This document shows positions 21,912-34,247 of a stretch of 64,000 nucleotides of DNA, in pieces. The position numbers were made by a program, and so were the translations under genes. Position 1 is the first letter of the stretch; each line of letters begins with the position of its first letter. Below the pieces are notes generated by a model. The model saw only the letters and a list, made by a program, of their open reading frames with translations. It ran no database searches and was not told the origin of the DNA. This DNA comes from Ampullaceana balthica (Eukaryota > Mollusca > Gastropoda > Lymnaeidae): positions 545,217 to 609,216 of the forward strand of contig CALYLW010000135.1 of the NCBI GenBank assembly GCA_944989445.1. The letters run 5' to 3'.

Positions 21912-24900
21912 ACATACACATACACATAACACAGCTATTGTGTCACTAACATACACATACACATCACACAGCTATTGTGTAACTAACATACACGTACACA
22001 TAACACAGCTATTGTGTCACTAACATACACATACACATAACACAGCTATTGTGTAACTAACATACACGTACACATAACACAGCTATTGTGTCACTAACAT
22101 ACACATACACATAACACAGCTATTGTGTAACTAACATACACATACACATAACACAGCTATTGTGTAACTAACATACACATAACACAGCAATTGTGTTACT
22201 AACATACACATAGACATAACACAGCTATTGTGTCACTAACATACATATACACATAACACAGCTATTGTGTCACTAACATACACATACACATAACACAGCT
22301 ATTGTGTAACTAACATACACATACACATAACACAGCTATTGTGTCACTAACATACACATACACATCACACAGCTATTGTGTAACTAACATACACGTACAC
22401 ATAACACAGCTATTGTGTCACTAACATACACATACACATAACACAGCTATTGTGTAACTAACATACACGTACACATAACACAGCTATTGTGTCACTAACA
22501 TACACATACACATAACACAGCTATTGTGTAACTAACATACACATACACATAACACAGCTATTGTGTCACTAACATACACATACACATAACACAGCTATTG
22601 TGTAACTAACATACACGTACACATAACACAGCTATTGTGTCACTAACATACACATACACATAACACAGCTATTGTGTAACTAACATACACATACACATAA
22701 CACAGCTATTGTGTCACTAACATACACATACACATAACACAGCTATTGTGTCACTAACATACACATACACATAACACAGCTATTGTGTAACTAACATACA
22801 CGTACACATAACACAGCTATTGTGTCACTAACATACACGTACACATAACACAGCTATTGTGTCACTAACATACACGTACACATAACACAGCTATTGTGTC
22901 ACTAACATACACATACACATAAAACTACTATTGTGTCACTAACATACACATACACATAACACAGCTATTTGTCACTAACATACACATAAAACTACTATTG
23001 TGTCACTAACATACACATACACATAACACAGCTATTGTGTCACTAACATACACATACACATAACACAGCAATTGTGTCACTAACATACACATACACATAA
23101 CACAGCAATTGTGTCACTAACATACACATACACATAACACAGCAATTGTGTCACTAACATACACATACACATAACACAGCTATTGTGTAACTAACATACA
23201 CGTACACATAACACAGCTATTGTGTCACTAACATACACATAACACAGCTATTGTGTCACTAACATACACGTACACATAACACAGCTATTGTGTCACTAAC
23301 ATACACATACACATAAAATTACTATTGTGTCACTAACATACACATACACATAACACAGCTATTGTGTCACTAACATACACATAAAACTACTATTGTGTCA
23401 CTAACATACACATACACATAACACAGCAATTGTGTCACTAACATACACATACACATAACACAGCAATTGTGTCACTAACATACACATACACATAACACAG
23501 CAATTGTGTCACTAACATACACATACACATAACACAACAATTGTGTCACTAACATACACATACACATAAAACTACTATTGTGTCACTAACATACACATAA
23601 AACTACTATTGTGTCACTAACATACACTTACACATAAAACTACTATTGTGTCACTAACATACACATACACATAAAACTACTATTGTGTCGCTAACATACA
23701 CATAAAACTACTATTGTGTCACTAACATACACATAAAACTACTATTGTGTAACTAACATACACATAAAACTACTATTGTGTAACTAACATACACATAAAA
23801 CTACTATTGTGTAACTAACATACACATAAAACTACTATTGTGTAACTAACATACACATAAAACTACTATTGTGTAACTAACATACACATAAAACTACTAT
23901 TGTGTAACTAACATACACATAAAACTACTATTGTGTAACTAACATACACATAAAACTACTATTGTGTAACTAACATACACATAAAATTACTATTGTGTAA
24001 CTAACATACACATAAAACTACTATTGTGTAACTAACATACACATAAAACTACTATTGTGTCACTAACATACACATACACATAACACAGCAATTGTGTCAC
24101 TAACATGCACATACACATAACACAGCAATTGTGTCACTAACATACACATACACATAACACAGCAATTGTGTAACTAACATACACATACACATAACACTAC
24201 TATTGTGTAACTAACATACACATACACATAACACTACTATTGTGTAACTAACATACACATACACATAACACTACTATTGTGTCACTAACATACACATACA
24301 CATAACACTACTATTGTGTCACTAACATACACATACACATAACACTACTCTTGTGTCACTAACATACACATAACACTACTATTGTGTCACCAACATACAC
24401 ATACACATAACACTACTATTGTGTCACTAACATACACATACACATAACACTACTATTGTGTCACTAACATACACATACACATAACACTACTATTGTATCA
24501 CTAACATACACATACACATAAAACTACTATTGTGTCACTAACATACACATACACATAACACTACTATTGTGTCACTAACATACACATACACATAACACTA
24601 CTATTGTGTCACTAACATACACATACACATAAAACTACTATTGTGTCACTAACATACACATACACATAACACTACTATTGTGTCACTAACATACACATAC
24701 ACATAACACTACTATTGTGTAACTAACATACACATACACATAACACTACTATTGTGTAACTAACATACACATACACATAACACTACTATTGTAGCACTAA
24801 CATACACATACACATAACACTACTATTGTGTAACTAACATACACATACACATAACACTACTATTGTAGCACTAACATACACATACACATAACACTACTAT

Positions 24901-26388
24901 TGTGTCACTAACATACACATAACATAACACTACTATTGTAGCACTAACATACACATACACATAACACTACTATTGTGTAACTAACATACACATACACATA
25001 ACACTTCTATTGTAGCACTAACATACACATACACATAACACTACTATTGTGTAACTAACATACACATACACATAACACTACTATTGTGTCACTAACATAC
25101 ACATACACATAACACTACAATTGTGTCACTAACATACACATAAAACTGCTATTGTGTCACTAACATACACATACACATAAAACTACTATTGTGTCACTAA
25201 CATACACATACACATAACACTACTATTGTGTCACTAACATACACATAACACTACTATTGTGTCACTAACATACACATACACATAAAACTACTATTTTGTC
25301 ACTAACATACACATACACATAACACTACTATTGTGTCACTAACATACACATACACATAACACTACTATTGTGTCACTAACATACACATACACATAACACT
25401 ACTATTGTGTCATTAACATACACATACACATAACACAGCTATTGTGTAACTAACATACACATACACATAACACTACTATTGTGTCACTAACATACACATA
25501 CACATAAAACTACTATTGTGTCACTAACATACACATACACATAACACTACTATTGTAGCACTAACATACACATACACATAACACTACTATTGTGTCACTA
25601 ACATACACATAACACTACTATTGTGTCACTAACATACACATACACATAAAACTACTATTGTGTCACTAACATACACATACACATAACACTACTATTGTGT
25701 CACTACATACACATACACTATTTGACACATACATACACATAACACTACTATTGTGTCACTAACATACACATACACATAACACTACTATTGTGTCACTAAC
25801 ATACACATACACATAACACTACTATTGTGTCACTAACATACACATACACATAACACTACTATTGTGTCACTAACATACACATACACATAACACTACTATT
25901 GTGTCACTAACATACACATACACATAACACTACTATTGTGCACTAACATACACATACACATAAAACTACTATTGTGTCACTAACATACACATACACATAA
26001 CACTACTATTGTGTAACTAACATACACATACACATAACACTACTATTGTGTCACTAACATAAACATACACATAAAACTACTATTGTGTAACTAACATACA
26101 CATAAAACTACTATTGTAGCACTAACATACACATAACACTACTATTGTGTAACTAACATACACATACACATAAAACTACTATTGTGTAACTAACATACAC
26201 ATAAAACTACTATTGTAGCACTAACATACACATAAAACTACTATTGTGTAACTAACATACACATACTCATAAAACTACTATTGTGTAACTAACATACACA
26301 TACACATAAAACTACTATTGTAGCACTAACATACACATAAAACTACTATTGTGTAACTAACATACACATACACATAACACTACTATTG
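21912..26388. repeat. 37/31-bp satellite-like array, ~125 copies
   Basis: The long unit starts CTATTGTGTCACTAACATAC and then ACATACACATAACACAG (37 bp). The short unit lacks one 6-bp ACACAT step (31 bp). The array is zoned: left copies end ACACAGCTATTG, the middle block (about 23570-24060) is nearly pure 31-bp AAACTACTATTG, and the right part is mostly 37-bp ACACTACTATTG with TGTAGCACT variants. A block marked by CATCACACAG at 21962 recurs at 22363, that is 401 bp (ten long units plus one short), so blocks duplicated as a whole. Confidence 0.96.
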
Positions 26389-26947
26389 CAGCCTCCTTGA
26401 AAGATCATCGCCAATGCCCACCGACCCCAGTGACGTCATTATTGGGGTTCCATCAAATTTTAAAAAACAACTTGATTTAACATTTTAGATGTGCATCATC
26501 TGCAGCAGCACCACTCCCCCTTCCCAACCAAACTGGTTACACAAACCACATGTCCATCTCATTTCTACATTGATGACCACTGGCTATTAAGGCCACAATT
26601 TTAATAGGCTTCACGTGTGTCTAAACTTGATGGCGGTATTTGGTGGGTTTCCATCGTGCATCCAGCTACAGACAGCATCCAATCAAAATGTCAAGTTTTG
26701 TTTGTCCAATGGGAGCTTTCATTAGGCTTATAGCCAATCTAACGTACCACGGGGATGTTGTTAGAATGCACCCAGAGGTTCAGTCGTTTTTAGCTTTGGG
26801 AATAAATTTCGTCTAGATTCTAGATCTAAGCTCTTGTATATCTCAATGATAGACGGCATGTAAACTACTCTACTAGCTGGATCAATAGGAACATTAAACT
26901 TTTGGAACCAAGAAACTCAGAAATAATTGACGTAGATGAGTAAATAC
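26389..26947. other. Unique island between two arrays, with CRE and CCAAT words
   Basis: A TGACGTCA site lies near 26432. Three CCAAT words on the plus strand lie at 26679, 26706 and 26734, spaced 27 and 28 bp. No open frame, TATA box or recognisable transcript follows, so a promoter is only possible. Confidence 0.3.
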
Positions 26948-27951
26948 TAAAGATTTGCATGTCCTAAAGATTGGCATGTCCTAAAGATTGGCATGTCCTA
27001 AAGATTGGCATGTCCTAAAGATTGGCATGTCCTGAAGATTGGCATGTCCTAAAGATTGGCATGTCCTAAAGATTGGCATGTCCTAAAGATTGGCATGTTC
27101 TAAAGATTGGCATGTCCTAAAGATTGGCATGTCCTAAAGATTGGCATGTCCTAAAGATTGGCATGTCCTAAAGATTGGCATGTCCTAAAGATTGGCATGT
27201 CCTAAAGATTGGCATGTCCTAAAGATTGGCATGTCCTAAAGATTGGCATGTCCTAAAGATTGGCATGTCCTAAAGATTGGCATGTCCTAAAGATTGGCAT
27301 GTCCTAAAGATTGGCATGTTCTAAAGATTGGTATGTCCTGAAGATTGGCATGTCCTAAAGATTGGCATGTCCTAAAGATTGGCATGTCCTAAAGATTGGC
27401 ATGTCCTAAAGATTGGCATGTCCTAAAGATTGGCATGTTCTAAAGATTGGTATGTCCTGAAGATTGGCATGTCCTAAAGATTGGTATGTCCTGAAGATTG
27501 GCATGTCCTAAAGATTGGCATGTCCTGAAGATTGGCATGCCCTAAAGATTGGCATGTCCTGAAGATTGGCATGTCCTAAAGATTGGCATGTCCTAAAGAT
27601 TGGCATGTCCTAAAGATTGGCATGTCCTAAAGAATGGCATGTCCTAAAGATTGGCATGTCCTAAAGATTGGCATGTCCTAAAGATTGCCATGTCCTAAAG
27701 ATTGGCATGTCCTAAGGACTGGCATGTCCTAAAGATTGACATGTCCTAAAGATTGACATGTCCTAAAGATTAGCATGTCCTAAAGATTGCCATGTCCTAA
27801 AGATTGCCATGTCCTAAAGATTGGCATGTCCTAAAGATTGGCATGTCCTAAAGATTGGCATGTCCTAAAGATTGGCATGTCCTAAAGATTGGCTGGTCCT
27901 AAAGATTGGCATGTCCTAAAGATTGGCTGGTCCTAAAGATTGGCATGTCCT
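26948..27951. repeat. 17-bp minisatellite, ~59 copies
   Basis: AAAGATTGGCATGTCCT is repeated with point variants (CTGAAGATT, GTTCTAAAG, GATTGCCAT, GGCTGGTCC). Variant combinations recur, for example GTTCTAAAGATTGGTATG at two places about 119 bp (seven units) apart, near 27319 and 27438. Confidence 0.96.
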
Positions 27952-28036
27952 ACGAATTTTGTCAAATTCCTGCATAGTTTGAATATTTTCAGATATTTAA
28001 CTTTTTTGGTGTGAACGCTGCAAAAACACCACAGGT

Positions 28037-28137
28037 GGCTATTGTTGTCTATTGTTGGCTATTGTTGGCTATTGTTGGCTATTGTTGGCTATTGTTGGCT
28101 ATTGTTGGCTATTGTTGGCTATTGTTGGCTATTGTTG
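28037..28137. repeat. 10-bp tandem repeat, ~10 copies
   Basis: GGCTATTGTT is repeated about ten times, the first copies with one variant (TTGTCTATT). Confidence 0.95.
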
Positions 28138-28795
28138 AGTGCATTTAAAATGATGGAAAGCGGGAATAAAGTACAACGCATACATTTTAGAACTGTGTTT
28201 AGAAAAACTATCATGTAGAAAAGTACTGCGATAAAGCTTTTAAATAAAATACAAAAATACACTAATTGTGTAATAAAATAAATAAATTTAAGCTGTATTA
28301 TTTAACTAATACGACAGTAATATATCATATTATAGATAAACTAATATTTGATGATGGGGGTTGTTTGTATAACACTGATTGTCCATGCTAGTATAACATG
28401 CTTACCACACAAATATTGTACAACTTTGTTAAAGGAAAGTAAATCTCCTGTAACCGATCAATACAAAGATTAACTTAAGTCTACCTCTGGATGTTCCGAA
28501 GTCTAAATACAAAAACACATTTGAAATTAAATAATAACAAGGAAGCAGTAAAGATTTCTATTGTTTTTTCCTTTTTTTTTCAAATGACAATCTTTTAAAA
28601 TAAAACAAAGCCTTAATGGCAGTAAAATGTCAATACTCTAAGGGCTTAAGTCTGCTCCTGGGGTTCTCAACTTTTCTATCGATACCCAGACCACCCCATC
28701 AGGACAGAAAGCTAAAATATGCTGCTAAGGTCAAATGACACTAGAACCTCTCTAGACAATGGTGCTATGATGTTTACAGACTTACTCAATCTTAC
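28138..28795. other. AT-rich unique spacer
   Basis: No gene seen. GGGGTTCTCAACTTTTC near 28660 resembles a hAT terminus, but no partner end was found. Confidence 0.45.
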
Positions 28796-29968
28796 AGTGT
28801 TGTGTAGTCATCTAAGTGTTGTGTAGTCATCTAAGTGTTGTGTAGTCATCTAAGTATTGTGTAGTCATCTAAGTGTTGTGTAGTCATCTAAGTGTTGTAT
28901 AAATCCTCTAAGTGTTGTTTAGTCATCTAAGTGTTGTATAAATCCTCTAAGTGTTGTTTAGTCATCTTAGTATTGTGTAGTCATCTAAGTGTTGTTTAGT
29001 CATCTTAGTATTGTGTAGTCATCTAAGTGTTGTGTAGTCATCTAAGTGTTGTTTAGTCATCTTAGTATTGTGTAGTCATCTAAGTGTTGTTTAGTCATCT
29101 AAGTGTTGTTTAGTCATCTAAGTGTTGTGTAGTCATCTAAGTGTTGTGTAGTCATCTAAGTGTTGTTTAGTCATCTTAGTATTGTGTAGTCATCTAAGTG
29201 TTGTTTAGTCATCTAAGTGTTGTTTAGTCATCTAAGTGTTGTGTAGTCATCTAAGTGTTGTGTAGTCATCTAAGTGTTGTGTAGTCATCTAAGTGTTGTG
29301 TAGTCATCTAAGTGTTGTGTAGTCATCTAAGTGTTGTGTAGTCATCTAAGTATTGTTTAGTCATCTAAGTGTTGTGTACGTCCTCTAAGTGTTGTGTACG
29401 TCCTCTAAGTGTTGTGTACGTCCTCTAAGTGTTGTGTACGTCCTCGAAGTGTTGTTTAGTCATCTTAGTGTTGTTTAGTCATCTAAGTGTTGTGTAGTCA
29501 TCTAAGTGTTGTGTAGTCATCTAAGTGTTGTGTAGTCATCTAAGTGTTGTTTAGTCATCTAAGTGTTGTGTACGTCCTCTAAGTGTTGTTTAGTCATCTA
29601 AGTGTTGTGTACGTCCTCTAAGTGTTGTGTACGTCCTCTAAGTGGTGTTTAGTCATCTTAGTGTTGTTTAGTAATCTAAGTGTTGTTTAGTCATCTAAGT
29701 GTTGTGTAGTCATCTAAGTGTTGTGTACGTCCTCGAAGTGTTGTTTAGTCATCTTAGTGTTGTTTAGTAATCTAAGTGTTGTTTAGTCATCTTAGTGTTG
29801 TTTAGTCATCTAAGTGTTGTGTAGTCATCTAAGTGTTGTGTAGTCATCTAAGTGTTGTGTACGTCCTCTAAGTGTTGTGTACGTCCTCTAAGTGTTGTGT
29901 ACGTCCTCTAAGTGTTGTGTACTTCCTCTAAGTGTTGTGTACGTCCTCGAAGTGTTGTGTACGTCCTC
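28796..29968. repeat. 19-bp minisatellite, ~62 copies
   Basis: AGTGTTGTGTAGTCATCTA is repeated. Variants TTTAGTCATCT, TGTACGTCCTC and TATAAATCCTC occur in blocks; the TACGTCCTC type dominates the right end. A Helitron copy starts about 70 bp beyond it. Confidence 0.96.
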
Positions 29969-30039
29969 TAACGTTCTTTGCGTGTTGTTAAGGGTGATAT
30001 TGGAGAATATCAAGTTTTAAACAATTTTATATATATTAT

Positions 30040-30286
30040 TCAACTAACATAATTCCCGTAATGTATTTAATGCTTCTTGGATGTAATGTTGTTAGGTTCA
30101 ATAGTGCGTACCAAAAATTACTGCATCAAATATAACTCTTTTCTACCTTTCAACATAAAATCGTTCAATATGATAATAAATGAATCAAATAAATAAAATA
30201 AATGAAAGTTCTGTATTACGTTATTTTTTAATCTGATGTGTATTTATTTTGAAAACGTCCGTCATTTTTGACGGGTGATACGCTAG
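30040..30286 (+). mobile_element. Non-autonomous Helitron, copy 1
   Basis: The 3' end carries the stem CCGTCA...TGACGG (30259-30264 with 30269-30274, loop TTTT), eight bases, then CTAG (30283-30286) and a T. This hairpin plus CTAG/T end is the Helitron signature. The start is placed at a TC before AACTAACATAATTCCCG by comparison with copies 2 and 3. No coding capacity. Confidence 0.8.
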
Positions 30287-30595
30287 TACATTAATAATAT
30301 GGTTACAATCTTTTATTTTCAACTATAAAATAAGTAAACTGCTGTATAAAAACCCAAAAAATGAAGAATTAAAAAAAACTGTCAATCATGTGTTACCAAG
30401 TTTATACATAAAGGACTCCAACAAACCACGCAACGTCACTCGCACAACAGAGGACACAGGGGCAACTACTCTCTTTTGTTTTGTGTTTATTTCTCGTATC
30501 TTGATAATGAAATGATGAGACTTTATTGTTGGAGGAAAAATTTGGCGCCTGGTTATATTATATTAGGAGGGGGTAGTGATGGAGTGGGGAAGGGA
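30287..30595. other. Unique spacer
   Basis: AT-rich at first, then mixed. No gene was recognised. Confidence 0.5.
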
Positions 30596-30832
30596 AGAGA
30601 GTTACGGCCCTGTGGTAAACAAGAGACATCGGAGATACGGCACTGTGGTAAACAAGAAACATTGGAGTTACGGCTCTGTGGTAAACAAGAAACATTGGAG
30701 TTACGGCTCTGTGGTAAACAAGAAACATTGGAGTTACGGCTCTGTGGTAAACAAGAAACATTGGAGTTACGGCTCTGTGGTAAACAAGAAACATTGGAGT
30801 TACGGCTCTGTGGTAAACAAGAGACATTGTTA
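30596..30832. repeat. 33-bp minisatellite, 7 copies
   Basis: The unit starts GGAGTTACGGCTCTGTGGTA and then AACAAGAAACATT. The two leftmost copies are diverged (GGCCCTGTGG, GATACGGCACTG). Because 33 is a multiple of three, frames of 11-residue period are open on both strands. One runs on from about 26 upstream codons on the plus strand, but I see no other sign of a gene. Confidence 0.93.
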
Positions 30833-30856
30833 ACACAGGGTCTTTTGTATGTTTGA

Positions 30857-30891
30857 CAGAGAGAGAAGGAGAGAGAGAGAGAGAGAGAGAC
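30857..30891. repeat. (GA)n microsatellite
   Basis: A GAGAGA tract interrupted by AAGGA, between the 33-bp array and Helitron copy 2. Confidence 0.95.
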
Positions 30892-30938
30892 ATAGAGGGT
30901 AGTAGCAATAGTATTAGTAGTAGTTGTAATTGTAGTAA

Positions 30939-31224
30939 TCAACATACATAATTTGCAATGTATGTCACGTCCCGTCTGTCCCGTCCGTGACGCTACTAAT
31001 TTTAGAAAGCAGCGCACCAAATTACTGCACCACAAAATATCTCTTCTTCGAACATTCCGCATAAAATTGTTCAATATGAAAATAAATGAATAAAATAAAA
31101 ATAAATGATAGTTCTGTATTACATTATTTTTTATTCTGATGTGTATTTTTTGAAAATAAATAGATTTCATCTGAAATGTATTTATTTTGAAAACTTCCGT
31201 TATTTTTGACGGGTAATAAACTAG
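30939..31224 (+). mobile_element. Non-autonomous Helitron, copy 2
   Basis: Starts TCAACATACATAATTTGC after an A and ends with hairpin CCGTTA...TGACGG (one G-T pair) and CTAG (31221-31224), followed by T. The flanks fit insertion between A and T. The interior shares CTAATTTTAGAAAGCAGC and the GTTCTGTATTAC region with copy 3. Confidence 0.85.
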
Positions 31225-31559
31225 TTATAAGATAATGTGAGACGAGATGCTAATGACATCTGAAGTGGTTTGAATTAGTCTTATATGTCCATACGTACGA
31301 ATAACCCCCTTCTGCGAATGTGTGCCCTTTTTTGTAATAAATAGATGTTGTTGTTTTTTGCAAGACAACTACCGAAAATCAATAAACGAAAATAAATGCA
31401 TTGAAAGATCAAGTAAGACAAGGCCACGTGGGTTAACCAGTCTCAGGCTAAAGCAAAGAGAACGGTGCGCTCAACTATTTACGTTGTTGTTATGGCAGAG
31501 CGAGCCTTAATTCCAGGAAAATTGAATTATGTATTCATACGACTATAATTTATATAGAG
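31225..31559. other. Unique spacer
   Basis: A 62-codon plus-strand frame (31322-31510) shows no recognisable domain. The target duplication of the next element begins at 31552. Confidence 0.5.
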
Positions 31560-31763
31560 CAGGGGTCTCCAAACTTTTCTGCCGGAGGGCCGCATTAACT
31601 GTCAAACACCAGTTTGGGGGCCGACTACACACAGTGTTCTGTTAAACTATAGGTAAAAATAGTATCTTTTTATCCTTTTGGAGATTGAAAGGTCTCCAAA
31701 GGGCCGGATGAGAGGGCCTCGAGGGCCGTACCTGGCCCGCGGGCCTTAGTTTGGAGACCCCTG
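31560..31763. mobile_element. 204-bp hAT MITE with perfect 8-bp target duplication
   Basis: Both ends read CAGGGGTCTCCAAACT inward (16 bp perfect inverted repeat), followed by GGGCCGC-type sequence. The flanks are ATATAGAG at 31552-31559 and ATATAGAG at 31764-31771, an exact 8-bp duplication as hAT transposase makes. There is no coding capacity. GC-rich subterminal repeats (GGGCCGCA, GGGCCGGA, GGGCCGTA) are typical of this group. Confidence 0.93.
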
Positions 31764-31771
31764 ATATAGAG

Positions 31772-32552
31772 GCAATAAGTGAAATTATTTGCCTTGTTAT
31801 TTTATTCACATTTACGTTCATCCCACTGCGACGCGACCTTGAGAGTGGCGCAATTAACATACACGAGTGGACGACCTGCCCATATTCATATTCTTATAGT
31901 CACTCGTTATCGAATTTCGCCGTTTAATTGAATGTACTCCTTTTTTTTCAAACTTGTTTTCTTCAATATTTTATCCATGAATTGATATTTAATAATATTC
32001 TTTATATGGTTTCTCCCTGACAGAACCCAATTTCTGAATCATTTAAATGATGTTATCATGCGCACAAAATTTGATCAAAATCTGATGAAATACCATGGAA
32101 ACGTAACGCACTATTTTATTTGGCGAACTCATAATTTATTTTTTTGATCTTGTAACAATACAAAAAGATTTTGAAAGTTGTAACAGGACAAAAGTGAGGT
32201 TAGATGAATGATGCAGTGAAGAGCTCTCTCTGATAGTTCATTTGTCATCATGGAGTTTTGGTAAGTGCACATAATTTTTTACTAACGTTTATTGTGCAAG
32301 AAGCATATGTAGTAAACTTATTTTAGGTCTTAAACAAGCATTAGAGGATCAATTAGAAGGATTGGATTACGAAAACGCTGGATGAAACCATGATTAAATG
32401 ATAAGCAACACTTTTAAATCGTGTAATTGTTTCGTTAGGTGTAAAGTAAAATGTACTAGATTACGTAACTTTATCGGCGTTACACATTAAAAGATTAGCA
32501 ACGATAAGAAAAGTGCCGTTGTAAGTAAATTACCTCCTTTCCAATCAATTTT
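31772..32552. other. Spacer upstream of the hAT transposase remnant
   Basis: AT-rich with no recognised gene. It could include the 5' part of the autonomous hAT element whose transposase remnant lies downstream, but no terminus was seen. Confidence 0.45.
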
Positions 32553-32694
32553 AACTTATCCTCATGTGCATGTATGTACAAACTTATCCTCATGTACATG
32601 TATGTACAAACTTATCCTCATGTACATGTATGTACAAACTTATCCTCATGTACATGTATGTACAAACTTATCCTCATGTACATGTATGTACCAA
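32553..32694. repeat. 28-bp tandem repeat, 5 copies
   Basis: The unit starts AACTTATCCTCATGTACATG and then TATGTACA, with an exact 28-bp step (32553, 32581, 32609). It contains the dyad TGTACATGTATGTACA. It directly precedes the transposase remnant. Confidence 0.93.
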
Positions 32695-32736
32695 CGTTAC
32701 ATACGATATGATCCAGTTGTGAATCGTTTCATGTTT

Positions 32737-34247
32737 TGGCAGATTCTAAACTCTGCGGTAGCTATTTTTGCCTCATCGGAGAGGAAAAGAAAACAGGAGC
32801 AAGACATTCTGAAAAGACAGTCTAAACATAGTAAAAAGGTAACGAATTACTTTACGAAATCAACACCAGCAAGCGATCCTGATGATGTTACTGTGGAACA
32901 ATCAAGTTCAGAGGTCAATCATCAGCGTATTCCTTCGCCACATGACGACCAAAGTGATCAGATGCAGCCTGGTCGTGTTGACATTACTCGTCTGGAGGCT
33001 GCAATAAAATCCGTTTACCACTCACTATAAAGAAGAAATGTCGTTTTGTATCAGATTAGTTGACAGCGAAAACAATGTAAGAGATGAATTCTTTTGTTCC
33101 ACATTTTTCGAACCACGGGAGAGGTGATGGCCTCAAAGATCTTGACATTATTGAGAGATTTGGGGATCCCATTACAGAATATGAGGGGCCAGTGTTATGA
33201 TGGCGCTGCCACTATGTCGGGCGCTGTCTCAGGAGTTCAAGCGCGTATTCTGTTAGAGTAGAGGACACTTTGGCGGTATACACACACTGCAGCAATCACG
33301 CTTTAAAGCCTAGTGATCGCGTATACGTGTGGACTTCCCGATGTACGTAAAGTGATTGACAAATTTAAAAGAAACCTGCATTTTTTTTAACAGCAGCTCA
33401 AAGCGTGAAGCCTTGTTGAAAAACGTCATAGAAAACAAGTCTTACATTTGACAGTGCTAAACGGAAGACACTTCAGATTTTGTGCAAAATAAGATGGGCT
33501 GAGCGCCACGAGTATAAAAAACACTTATATCAATCGTATGTTTACATTGTTCACACTATTGAGATAATTTCACTGCCACGTGGAAAACACAACGACCAAG
33601 GATTTGATCCAAGTTTGACTACAAATGGTGATTGGGACACGGACAGTAAGTCTCGAGCAACGTCACTTCTTCATTCCTTGTGTAACTTCACATTCATTGT
33701 GACGTTTGTTGTAACGTACAAACTGTTATCTAGGCTGGAAGGGTATAACAATTTCAGAAAGAAGTTATGGACATAATTCAGGCTGTGTCATTTATCGAAA
33801 ACGTCAAGCAACTTTTTAGAGAAATTAGAACAAATGTAAATTCTTCTTTTCAAAACACTTATGATCATATCATTATAATGGCGCAGTCTGTAGGAGCTGA
33901 AGCTTCAATGCCCAGAATTTCTAAGCGGCAAATCTACCGAAGCAATGATTTCGTTGAAACGCCAATGCAACACTATCTGCGGAACTTAATTAAACCATTT
34001 CTGGAGCACATCATTGCTGAACTAGACATGCGGTTCTCTTGCTTAACCAGAACATCTCACAACTGTTAGCTCTTTGTGCCAAGTACTGTTAGAAATTGTA
34101 CGTATGAAAATCTGAAAGCCGCTGTGGATTTATATGAGCAAGATCTGCCTTCACCAGAGGTGCTGCCCTAAGAGTTCAGCGTGTGGAAATTGAGGTTCAG
34201 CCAATGGGAAGAGTCCAAAACTACCGAAAAAATGTTCGGGAGCTATA
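32737..34247 (+). pseudogene. Broken hAT-family transposase (ZMYM1-like)
   Basis: The remnant of a cut-and-paste transposase of the kind often annotated as zinc finger MYM-type protein 1-like. In order I see a basic N-terminus with KRKQEQDILKRQ and NYFTK (32780-32860); a break; IRLVDSENNVRDEFF (about 33045-33090); then in another frame LRDLGIPLQ and GQCYDGAATMSG (33186-33221); HCSNHAL after a small slip (33285-33305); CKIRWAERHE (33483-33512); NGDWDTDS and LLHSLCNFTFIV (33626-33700); and RNLIKPFLEHIIAELDMRF (about 33980-34040). These boxes match the family in order from memory. The TTF-type zinc finger region is missing between 33030 and 33045, at least four frame changes are needed, and the C-terminal dimerisation part is cut off where repeat X begins at 34248. 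It cannot make a working enzyme. Confidence 0.82.

Noticed and set aside
30553..31170. 205-codon minus frame spanning Helitron copy 2 and the 33-bp array
   Set aside because: It runs through a transposon, a GA microsatellite and a repeat of 33 bp. Openness comes from the array and from low-complexity DNA.
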